From assembly GCA_963794605.1 (NCBI GenBank), contig CAWCEN010000002.1, forward strand, positions 1,454,043 through 1,518,042: a stretch of 64,000 nucleotides of DNA. The letters run 5' to 3'. A program made the translations under genes and the position numbers. Each line of letters opens with the position of its first letter. The stretch's first letter is position 1. The DNA comes from VAXT01 sp963794605. Lineage in GTDB: Bacteria; Actinomycetota; Thermoleophilia; Gaiellales; Gaiellaceae. The notes below the pieces were generated by a model. That model did no database searches, was not told the origin of the DNA, and saw nothing but the letters and a program-made list of their open reading frames with translations. Below, piece by piece: positions 1 to 6,218 of the stretch.

Positions 1-1
1 G

Positions 2-895
2 ACGCTCGATGGGTTCCGCGCCGAGTGCCCCGGCGGAGATCCGGCGCTCCAGCAGGTGGTCGTGGAGCAGCTCGACGAGGCGATCGATTGGTTGGAGTCG
101 GTCGGTGCGCCTGTGCTCGAGCACGAGACGGGGAACCCGCGCACGATCGGCAAGCGCTTCGACACGCGCGGCCTGACCGACGCCCTGCTGCGCGAGATCG
201 GTGACGATTCCGTACGCCTCTTGGAGCAGGGTCTGACCCCGTCACAGGAGCCGCGCATCTTGTGCACAGGAGGCTTCCACGTGCGGCTGGCGCGGCACCT
301 CGGCCTGCCCATCCGCGGCAACCCGTGGAGCGAGGGCGACGGCCTCGACCATGCGCTCGAGCGAGGCGGTGGGCCTGCCGGTGTGCTCGACGAGTTCTAC
401 GGGCGCGCGATGCCCGCCGGGATCCCGATCGACGAGGCGGAGTTCGTCCCGCTGTCACAACTTTACGGTCAGTTCGCCGAGATCGTCTCGGAGGACGGCA
501 CGCAACGCTTCGAGGGCGAGGTGTCGTGGTCGGAGACGAACCTCGTCCAGGCGATCGCGCGCTGGCCCGGCGGGCGCGCGTGGTACCGGGTCCACGAGGA
601 TCGCCTCGGCGAGCGTGTGCGCGAGCGGACCGTCGCCGACATGATCGAGCAGGCACGCGCAGCCGGCGCGGTCGTGCGCGAAGAGGCGCCGTACACCTCC
701 GTGCTCGTGCAGGCGACCGTCACACAGACGCTCGGCGGCATCCAGGTCGACATACGCGGACGGGTCGTGGGCGCCGAGGGCCTGTTCGCGGCGGGAGCTG
801 ACGCGGGCGGGCTTGCGACCGGCGGCTACTCGAGCGGGCTTGCCGCGGCCCTCGTCTTCGGGCGGCTCGCCGCCGAGGAAGCGCTCAGCGCGTAG
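2..895 (+). CDS. FAD-dependent oxidoreductase (fumarate reductase/ketosteroid dehydrogenase type), C-terminal part
   Basis: The reading frame is open to the left edge of the window, so this is the C-terminal ~297 residues of a longer protein; the N-terminal dinucleotide-binding motif lies outside. The end shows the usual closing FAD-contact segment of FAD_binding_2 flavoproteins (GLFAAGADAGGLATGGYSSG), followed by an alanine-rich helix. Family knowledge predicts oxidation or reduction of a small-molecule substrate with bound FAD. The substrate cannot be told. Its last 11 nt overlap the convergent small gene at 885-1085. Confidence 0.85.
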   Translation, partial: TLDGFRAECPGGDPALQQVVVEQLDEAIDWLESVGAPVLEHETGNPRTIGKRFDTRGLTDALLREIGDDSVRLLEQGLTPSQEPRILCTGGFHVRLARHLGLPIRGNPWSEGDGLDHALERGGGPAGVLDEFYGRAMPAGIPIDEAEFVPLSQLYGQFAEIVSEDGTQRFEGEVSWSETNLVQAIARWPGGRAWYRVHEDRLGERVRERTVADMIEQARAAGAVVREEAPYTSVLVQATVTQTLGGIQVDIRGRVVGAEGLFAAGADAGGLATGGYSSGLAAALVFGRLAAEEALSA

Positions 896-1085
896 CCGGC
901 AACAGGTACGCGCACGGCCTGCGGTCCTGCGGGAGCGGCGACTGGGCGATCCGGTTCACGACCCAGCTCCCCTGGCCGTCCAGCTCGACGGTCGCGCCCA
1001 CGGGCGGCGGCTCGCCCTCGCGGTTGACGAGCTCGTAACCGGTCGGCTTGGAGACGAACAGGCAATGTCCGGACTGGGCGGCCAT
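885..1085 (-). CDS. Small conserved hypothetical protein (66 aa)
   Basis: A compact basic protein starting MAAQSGHCLFVSKPTGYEL. It resembles short actinobacterial proteins of unknown function that begin with a similar H-C-L-F-V pattern. There is no signal peptide or membrane segment. The ATG at 1085 follows a minus-strand TAGACT box (1094-1099) by 8 nt, so the mRNA is probably leaderless. That -10 box shares its TAG with the stop codon of the upstream kinase gene. It is convergent with the flavoprotein gene and overlaps it by 11 nt. I assign no function. Confidence 0.65.
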   Translation of the reverse strand: MAAQSGHCLFVSKPTGYELVNREGEPPPVGATVELDGQGSWVVNRIAQSPLPQDRRPCAYLLPATR

Positions 1086-1096
1086 GCGCGGCGAGT

Positions 1097-1963
1097 CTAT
1101 CGACGCACTCTGTAGGGCGGAAAGAGGACGCGGACGACGGTCCCGCCGTCCTTCCCCGAGTCGACGCTCATGCGTCCGTTGAGCGAGCGCGCGCGTTCGG
1201 CGAGCTCCTCGTAGCTCGCGCGGCGTCGCTCACCGGGCGCGTCGTCTGAGATCACGGCCTCGATGTTGCTCGAGGCCTCTGCGACACGAACCGAGATGCG
1301 TGTCGGCGGCCCGCGCCTGATCGCGTGGTGCAGCGCCTCGCGAATGATCTGGAAGATCGCCACCTGGGCGTGCTCGGTCAGGCCTTCGGCCGCGTCGACC
1401 TCGAGGTCGATCTGGATGCTGTTCGACATGCCGAGCTGCTGGGCAAGAGCGCTCACGGCCGGCCCGAAGCCCTGGTCGCGCAGCACGACCGGCTCCAGCT
1501 CGAACGAGAGGTCGCGCAGGGAACGGATCGTCTGCCGCTGCTTCTCGAGCGCCGACCCGAGCACCTGCTTCGCCTCGTCGGTCCGGTCCTCCTCGACCGC
1601 GTCGATGACGCCGTCGAGCATGAGCGCGATGCCCGACATCGATTGGACCGGCCCGTCGTGGAGGAAGAGCGCCAGCCGGCGCCGCTCCTCCTGCTCGGCC
1701 GTGATCAGCTGGTCGGAGAGCCGCGCGTGCTCAGTCTCGAGCCGCTGCACCTCCTCTTCCATCCACTCGTCCTGGTGGCGTTCGGTGAAGAGCAGCATGG
1801 CGCCTGAGGCCGTGACCGCAAACGCGAGGCCGAGCAGCACCAGCCAGTCCTGCTCGAGCGCAATCCCGATCACTCCAACGATCGCACCGGCTACGACCAG
1901 CGCGACGAGTGACCCCGCCCTTGTTGCGCTTCTGGTGGGCGGTCGCATGAATCGACCGGTCAT
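1097..1963 (-). CDS. NarL-family sensor histidine kinase, degenerate ATP-binding domain
   Basis: With the start at 1963 the protein has 288 aa. Two membrane segments lie at about residues 16-35 and 41-60, followed by a coiled linker, a HisKA_3 dimerisation helix with the phospho-acceptor His in FLHDGPVQS (about H102), and a C-terminal HATPase region. The ATPase motifs look eroded: the N-box reads REALHHAIRRG, with His where Asn is expected, and the G1 box reads DDAPGE instead of DDGxG. Autokinase activity may therefore be weak. The start is chosen because its ATG overlaps the stop of an upstream small frame (ATGA) and lies in a tandem repeat. The response regulator at 2226-2870 lies upstream on the same strand and is the likely partner. 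Confidence 0.85.
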   Translation of the reverse strand: MTGRFMRPPTRSATRAGSLVALVVAGAIVGVIGIALEQDWLVLLGLAFAVTASGAMLLFTERHQDEWMEEEVQRLETEHARLSDQLITAEQEERRRLALFLHDGPVQSMSGIALMLDGVIDAVEEDRTDEAKQVLGSALEKQRQTIRSLRDLSFELEPVVLRDQGFGPAVSALAQQLGMSNSIQIDLEVDAAEGLTEHAQVAIFQIIREALHHAIRRGPPTRISVRVAEASSNIEAVISDDAPGERRRASYEELAERARSLNGRMSVDSGKDGGTVVRVLFPPYRVRR

Positions 1964-2224
1964 TTCAGACGGACTCTCGGGCGAAGCCCGAGACTCCTGA
2001 GGACGGCGCCGCAAGCGGCCCTTGTTGCGTTTCTGGTGGGCGGTCGCATGAATCGACCGGTCATTTCAGACGGACTCTCGGGCGAAGCCCAAGAGTCCTG
2101 AAGACGGCGCCGCACGCGGCCCTTTGTTGCGTTTCTGGCGGGTGGTCGTATGAATCGACCGGTCATTTCAGACGGACTCTCGGGCTAAGCCCGAGAGTCC
2201 TGAAGACGGCGCCGCAAGCGGCGC
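1921..2224 (-). repeat. Three tandem ~101-bp repeats, each with a hairpin and a start-codon module
   Basis: Copies begin near 1921, 2022 and 2124, spaced 101 and 102 bp, and are about 90% identical. Read on the minus strand, each contains a stem-loop followed by an identical ATG module (MTGRF). The hairpins lie at 1971-1997, 2072-2098 and 2174-2200; each has 12-nt arms and a 3-nt loop. The third is perfectly paired. The second has one change that remains a G-U pair only in the minus-strand RNA, and the first has one mismatch. The array fills the gap between response regulator and kinase, and its last copy supplies the kinase start codon at 1963. It could set kinase expression relative to the regulator, by termination, RNA stability or coupling. 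Confidence 0.9.
1960..2166 (-). other. Possible leader reading frame made of repeat units (68 aa)
   Basis: An open frame starts at the ATG of the third repeat copy (2166), runs through the second copy in frame because that spacing is 102 bp, and stops at TGA 1962-1960. This stop overlaps the kinase ATG (1963-1961) in an ATGA arrangement. No Shine-Dalgarno motif is visible and the peptide is basic low-complexity sequence. Either it is a translated leader that couples ribosomes to the kinase start, or it is a chance frame created by the repeats. The exact stop/start overlap is why I list it. Confidence 0.3.
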
Positions 2225-2225
2225 C

Positions 2226-2870
2226 TTAGTCAATGATCGCTTCGCGAAGCGCAATAGCCACCGCGTGCGTGCGTGTGTCGGCCTCGAGCTTCGTGAGGAT
2301 GTGCCGCACGTGGCTCTTGACGGTCTCCTGGCTGATGAAGAGCTTCGCCGCGACGTCGGCGTTCGACATGCCGTCAGCGAGCAGCTGGAGGATCTCGCGC
2401 TCCCGCGCGGTCAGCATGTCCTCGCCCTTGCCGGGCAGGAACGCGGGCATCAGCGCCGGGTCGACATACCCCTCCCCGGCGAAGACTTTCTCGATCGCCC
2501 GCAGCAGCGTCTGGTGCGGCGCCTCCTTGAGGATGTAGCCCTTCGCCCCGGACTCGAGTCCGCGGCCGAGGAGGCTGCGCTCGCTGAAGGCGGTGAAGAT
2601 CAGGACGGCCGTGTCAGGGACCTTCTCGCTAAGCTGCTTCGTCGCCTCGAGCCCGTCCATGCCGGGCATGCGGACGTCCATGATCACGACGTCGGGCCTG
2701 CGTCGCTCGGCGAGGGCGACCGCGCTCGCGCCGTCGGAGGCCTCGCCGATGACACGGATGTGCGGCGCGCGGGAGAGCGACAGCCGGAGGCCTTCGCGCA
2801 CGACCTCGTGGTCGTCGACGATCAGGCAGGTGATCTCGGATTTGCCGTCGGCGTTGGCGGTTTCGGGCAC
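2226..2870 (-). CDS. NarL/FixJ-family response regulator
   Basis: 214 aa. The N-terminal receiver domain (about residues 13-128) carries the acidic pair D19/D20 and the phospho-acceptor D65 in VVIMDVRMPG. A LuxR-type helix-turn-helix spans about 148-210 (LTAREREILQLLADGMSNAD, with ISQETVKSHV as recognition helix). It binds DNA as a transcription factor when phosphorylated. The start is GTG at 2870; a minus-strand TACAAT box (2880-2885) lies 9 nt upstream, so the transcript is probably leaderless. The kinase at 1097-1963 follows after the repeat array, so the pair is likely co-transcribed with repeat-tuned kinase expression. Confidence 0.95.
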   Translation of the reverse strand: MPETANADGKSEITCLIVDDHEVVREGLRLSLSRAPHIRVIGEASDGASAVALAERRRPDVVIMDVRMPGMDGLEATKQLSEKVPDTAVLIFTAFSERSLLGRGLESGAKGYILKEAPHQTLLRAIEKVFAGEGYVDPALMPAFLPGKGEDMLTAREREILQLLADGMSNADVAAKLFISQETVKSHVRHILTKLEADTRTHAVAIALREAIID

Positions 2871-2894
2871 GGCCCGAGGATTGTATTCCGGCGG

Positions 2895-3158
2895 TCAGAC
2901 CCCGAGTGCAAGCTGCTCGGGCTCGGGGGCCGGCTCGGCCGGGTGAATCCGTCGGTCGGAGACGCCTAGCTCGCGGGCCAGGGCAGAGACCCGCGCGCGT
3001 ACTGGCTTCGTCTCCGTGGGCGGGAGATAGGCGCGGCCGCGGTACAGCTCGTCGTAGCGCGGCAGCAGTTCGGGCCAGTCCTCTGCGAGGTGCCGGAGGA
3101 AGTGCTCGCGCGTGCCGGGCCGCATGAAGAGGAGGTTCGTCCACACGACGGTTGCCAC
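2895..3158 (-). pseudogene. C-terminal remnant of a radical SAM (Rv2578c-type) gene
   Basis: The 87 codons match the last ~85 residues of the radical SAM protein encoded at 3757-4659. Shared features include W-x-NLLF-x-RPGTREHFL, a following R-Y-x-x-L-Y-x-GRAYL segment, and the terminal EQLALxV. The whole radical SAM core with its CxxxCxxC cluster site is missing, and the cupin promoter occupies the space where it should be. It is best read as a decayed duplicate. The remaining frame is intact, so a stand-alone small protein cannot be excluded, but there is no obvious ribosome-binding site. Confidence 0.75.
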
Positions 3159-3215
3159 TTCGAGATGCCCGCAGGATCCGCAAACGTACGGCCGCTAGCG
3201 CCTACGCTACTTGGG

Positions 3216-3680
3216 GTGAAAGTGTTCAACCTGCACGGCGAGGAGTGGGACCGCACGGAGGAGCGTGAGGGCTGGCGCAGCAGGGACGCCTGGGTGGGCA
3301 AGCACATCGGGGCGGAGTTGCTCGGTGGGACCATGTACGAGCTCGAGCCGGGCAATCGGCTCTGCCCGTACCACCTGCACTACGCGAACGAGGAGTGGCT
3401 CGTCGTCCTGCGCGGAGGACCTACGCTCCGCACCCCCGAGGGCGAGCAGGCGCTGAGGGAGGGTGACGTCGTCTGCTTTCCCCGGGGCAAGGACGGTGCC
3501 CACCAGGTCAGCAACCGGACCGACTCGCCGATCCGCGTATTGATGTTCTCGACCATGATCGCGCCGGAAATCGTGGAGCAAGTCGACAGCGGCAAGATCG
3601 GCGCGCGGAGCGCGAAGGGCGAGCAGATCCTGCTGGCTCGGCCAGGGCCGTTGCTCGACTACTGGGACGGCGAGGATTAG
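3216..3680 (+). CDS. Cupin-domain protein
   Basis: 154 aa from GTG 3216. A single double-stranded beta-helix cupin domain shows motif 1 around CPYHLHYANEEWLVVLRG (metal-type His and Glu ligands) and motif 2 around GDVVCFPRGKDGAHQVSN. The start fits a leaderless transcript: TACGCT (3203-3208) ends 7 nt before GTG. The frame extends upstream into the radical SAM remnant, but that part has no cupin similarity. A paralogue lies at 42312-42776. The family includes small-molecule-binding proteins and dioxygenase-like enzymes; the ligand is unknown. Confidence 0.85.
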   Translation: MKVFNLHGEEWDRTEEREGWRSRDAWVGKHIGAELLGGTMYELEPGNRLCPYHLHYANEEWLVVLRGGPTLRTPEGEQALREGDVVCFPRGKDGAHQVSNRTDSPIRVLMFSTMIAPEIVEQVDSGKIGARSAKGEQILLARPGPLLDYWDGED

Positions 3681-3756
3681 AACGACCCCCTAACTGCCCG
3701 CCCCGCGACCTCGCCAGACGCGGCGACGAGATCGTCACTCCTTTAGCGAGGAGTCA

Positions 3757-4659
3757 CTACACGGCAAGCGCCAGCTGCTCCGCGATTGTGGGGGGCTCGG
3801 GCTCGACCCTGACGCGCCGGCGGTCCTTGATCCCATGCTCCCTCGCAAGCTCCGCGACCGTCGCGCGGATCGGGCTCGTGTGCTCGGAGCCGAGGTAAGC
3901 CCGGCCGGCGTAGAGGCGCTCGTACCGGTCGAGCTCCTCCGGCCAGTCGCGAGCGAGGCAGTCGAGGAAGTGCTCCCTCGTCCCGGGTCGCAGGAATAGG
4001 AGGTTGGCCCAGACACCGCAGGCGCCGGCCTCCCGCGCGGCCCTCACGATCTCCGCGAGTTGGGACCGTCTATCGGAGATCCCAGGTAGGACGGGCGCCA
4101 TGCCGACGCCGGTCTTGATCCCGGCTTCGACGAGCCTCGCGACTGCGCGCAGTCGCTGGCGCGGGTGGGCGGTCGACGGCTCGGTCTTGCTCCAGACGTC
4201 CTCGTCGAGGGTTGGGATCGAGAAGGTGACCGAGACGCTGGCGCGGCGGGCCGCATCGACGAGGACATCGACGTCTCGCACGATCATCGGGCCGCGCGTG
4301 ATGATGCTGAACGGCGTGCGCGCCTCGCCGAGCGCCTCGATGCATGCGCGGGTCAGCCGATAGCGACCTTCAGCGGGCTGGTACGGGTCTGTGGCAGCGC
4401 CGATCGCGACGCACTCGCGGGCCCAGGATGGGCGCACGAGCTCGCGGCGGAGGACGTCGGCGACGTTCACCTTGACGCGGATCGACGTGCCGTAGCGGTC
4501 GTCCGAGGGCCGGTCGGCACGGCGCTCGAAGGCGCGGACGTAGCAGAAGGTGCAGCGGTGGACGCAGCCCATGTACGGGTTGAGCGACCAGTCGAACATC
4601 ATCCCCTTGACGCGGTTCAGCGCGCTGCGGCACGGCTCTTCGCGGTACTCCGGAGCCAT
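3757..4659 (-). CDS. Radical SAM protein, Rv2578c / spore-photoproduct-lyase-like family
   Basis: 300 aa from ATG 4659. The 4Fe-4S/SAM site CxxxCxxC is seen in MGCVHRCTFCYVRAF, about 35 residues in. It is followed by the TIM-barrel radical SAM core and a C-terminal segment ending EQLALAV. Proteins of this family are cytoplasmic and resemble spore photoproduct lyase; their reaction is not established. The start is set by a perfect TATAAT (4667-4672) 7 nt upstream, giving a leaderless mRNA; ATG 4668 overlaps that -10 box. A consensus LexA box abuts the -10, so the gene is very probably SOS-induced, which fits a DNA-repair role. A truncated copy lies at 2895-3158. Confidence 0.93.
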   Translation of the reverse strand: MAPEYREEPCRSALNRVKGMMFDWSLNPYMGCVHRCTFCYVRAFERRADRPSDDRYGTSIRVKVNVADVLRRELVRPSWARECVAIGAATDPYQPAEGRYRLTRACIEALGEARTPFSIITRGPMIVRDVDVLVDAARRASVSVTFSIPTLDEDVWSKTEPSTAHPRQRLRAVARLVEAGIKTGVGMAPVLPGISDRRSQLAEIVRAAREAGACGVWANLLFLRPGTREHFLDCLARDWPEELDRYERLYAGRAYLGSEHTSPIRATVAELAREHGIKDRRRVRVEPEPPTIAEQLALAV

Positions 4660-4666
4660 GGGCTCC

Positions 4667-4686
4667 ATTATACGAACACATGTTCG
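4667..4686 (-). promoter_or_regulatory. LexA-regulated promoter of the radical SAM gene
   Basis: On the minus strand the perfect palindrome CGAACATGTGTTCG (4673-4686) matches the Gram-positive SOS consensus CGAAC-N4-GTTCG. It runs straight into TATAAT (4667-4672), the best -10 box in the window. LexA bound here would cover the spacer between -35 and -10 and block polymerase. The start codon at 4659 lies 7 nt after the -10. Confidence 0.88.
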
Positions 4687-4812
4687 CCGCGGGGAGTGAA
4701 TCGTCACACTTCTGGCCCAGACGCTTCACCACTTCCCCGATACGCTCACCGCGGGTGGCGGGTGGAACCTCATCCCCTCCCAGGGTGGGGGTGTGGGCGC
4801 CGATTCCTGGGC

Positions 4813-4883
4813 TACACTCCGACGAGATCGCCGTTGGACGACGACGACCATCCGCCTAGTACCGCGGCCCCGGTGAGCGGGGC
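4813..4883 (+). promoter_or_regulatory. Promoter and structured leader of the CorC-like gene
   Basis: A TACACT -10 box lies at 4813-4818, giving a leader of about 60 nt, in contrast to the many leaderless genes here. A 6-bp GC stem with a 5-nt loop (4867-4883) ends directly at the ATG at 4884 and could occlude the start. I do not recognise a known metal riboswitch. The function is inferred only from position. Confidence 0.4.
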
Positions 4884-6191
4884 ATGACGGTTTTTCTCGA
4901 GCTCCTCGCAGTTGCGGCGCTCCTGCTGCTGAACGCGTTCTTCGTGGCGGCGGAGTACGGCCTCGTCACCGCCCGTCGCACCCGCATCACGGAGCTTCGC
5001 GACCAGGGCAACCGCCGCGCCCGGGTCGTCCTGCGTCTCACCTCCAATCCGAACCGCTTCATCGCCGCCATGCAGCTCGGCGTCACGATCACGAGCCTGG
5101 CCATCGGCGCCGTGGGCGAGCCCGTGTTCGCCCACATCTTCGACCCGATCCCCTCCACGATCATCGCGATCGTCCTCGCGTTCCTGCTGATCACCTACCT
5201 CCACGTCGTCGTCGGTGAGCTGGTTCCGAAGGGCATCGCCCTCGGCCACCCGGAGACGACGGCGCTCACCGTCTCGGGCCCTGTCCGCACCTTCTTCTTC
5301 ATGTTCAAGCCCTTGATCTGGGCGCTCCAAAAATCCTCTGACGGCGTGCTTCGCCTCATCGGCCTCGAGCCGCCAGGCGAGGAGCGTGGCGGCGTGCACT
5401 CGGAGGCCGAGCTGAAGATGCTGCTCTCGCGCTCGACGCAGGAAGGGAAGATCGAGAAGCAGGAGCAGGAGATGCTCTACAAGGTCTTCGACTTCGCGGA
5501 CAAGGAGGTCTCGGCGGTGATGGTGCCGCGGCCCCAGGTCGTCGCGCTGTCAGTCGACCTGCCGCCCGAGGAGTGCCTTGCGGCCGTGATCGACTCCCCG
5601 TACACGCGCTACCCGGTTTACCGCGAGACGCCCGACACCGTCCTCGGCATCCTCCACGTGCGCGACCTCTTTTCGGCGCTCGTCGACCGGGGGATCGCGA
5701 ATGTCGCTGTCGCGGATCTCGTCCGGCCGGGTCACTTCGTCCCGGAGACGAAGGACCTCGCGGCGATGCTGACCGAGTTCCGCCGCACAAACCAGCACAT
5801 GGCGATCGTCCTCGACGAGTACGGCGCGATGGAGGGCATCGTCACGCTCGAGGATTTGCTCGAAGAGATCGTGGGCGAGATCGAGGACGAGTTCGACCTC
5901 CCGGACGAATCGGTCGAGCGAGTCGACGACGACACGATCCGCATCGACGGGACGTTCCCGATCGACGACTTCAACGAGCAGTTCGCGACGCACATCCCGA
6001 TCGAGGACTACCACTCGATGGGCGGCTTCGTCTTCGGGCTCCTCGGCCGTGCGGCCGAGCCGGGCGACTCCGTCGACTACGACGGGCTTCGCTTCGACGT
6101 GCTCGAGATCGAGGGCGCGCGCATCGATCGCCTTGGAGTCACGTTCGTCGAGCGCAGGGACGCGCCGAAGGAAGTCGCGGCCGAGGGCTAG
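4884..6191 (+). CDS. HlyC/CorC family membrane protein (CNNM + CBS + CorC domains)
   Basis: 435 aa. The N-terminal CNNM/DUF21 membrane domain (about residues 1-190) starts with a hydrophobic helix and has further segments near 60-80 and 90-125. A CBS pair follows (about 205-325, with the typical DEYGAMEGIVTLEDLLEEIV). The C-terminal CorC_HlyC domain (about 340-425) includes YHSMGGFVFGLLGR. Family members act in magnesium or cobalt efflux or in membrane integrity, with CBS domains sensing nucleotides. It ends at TAG 6189-6191 and recG follows in the same reading frame. Confidence 0.93.
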   Translation: MTVFLELLAVAALLLLNAFFVAAEYGLVTARRTRITELRDQGNRRARVVLRLTSNPNRFIAAMQLGVTITSLAIGAVGEPVFAHIFDPIPSTIIAIVLAFLLITYLHVVVGELVPKGIALGHPETTALTVSGPVRTFFFMFKPLIWALQKSSDGVLRLIGLEPPGEERGGVHSEAELKMLLSRSTQEGKIEKQEQEMLYKVFDFADKEVSAVMVPRPQVVALSVDLPPEECLAAVIDSPYTRYPVYRETPDTVLGILHVRDLFSALVDRGIANVAVADLVRPGHFVPETKDLAAMLTEFRRTNQHMAIVLDEYGAMEGIVTLEDLLEEIVGEIEDEFDLPDESVERVDDDTIRIDGTFPIDDFNEQFATHIPIEDYHSMGGFVFGLLGRAAEPGDSVDYDGLRFDVLEIEGARIDRLGVTFVERRDAPKEVAAEG

Positions 6192-6205
6192 CCCGGGGGC
6201 GGTCC

Positions 6206-6211
6206 TATACT
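6206..6211 (+). promoter_or_regulatory. -10 box of recG (TATACT)
   Basis: TATACT lies just after the stop of the preceding gene. Its end is 7 nt before the in-frame ATC at 6219. This is the same spacing that separates -10 boxes from ATG or GTG in other apparently leaderless genes of this window, for example TAACCT to ATG 11118 and TACGCT to GTG 3216. Confidence 0.65.
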
Positions 6212-6218
6212 CGGCCGC

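Noticed and set aside
1921..2224. CRISPR-like array
   Set aside because: The three units are tandem and nearly identical over their full ~101 bp, without unique spacers and without cas genes.
4867..4883. Metal riboswitch in front of the CorC-like gene
   Set aside because: Only one simple 6-bp hairpin; none of the conserved elements I know from magnesium or manganese riboswitches are visible.
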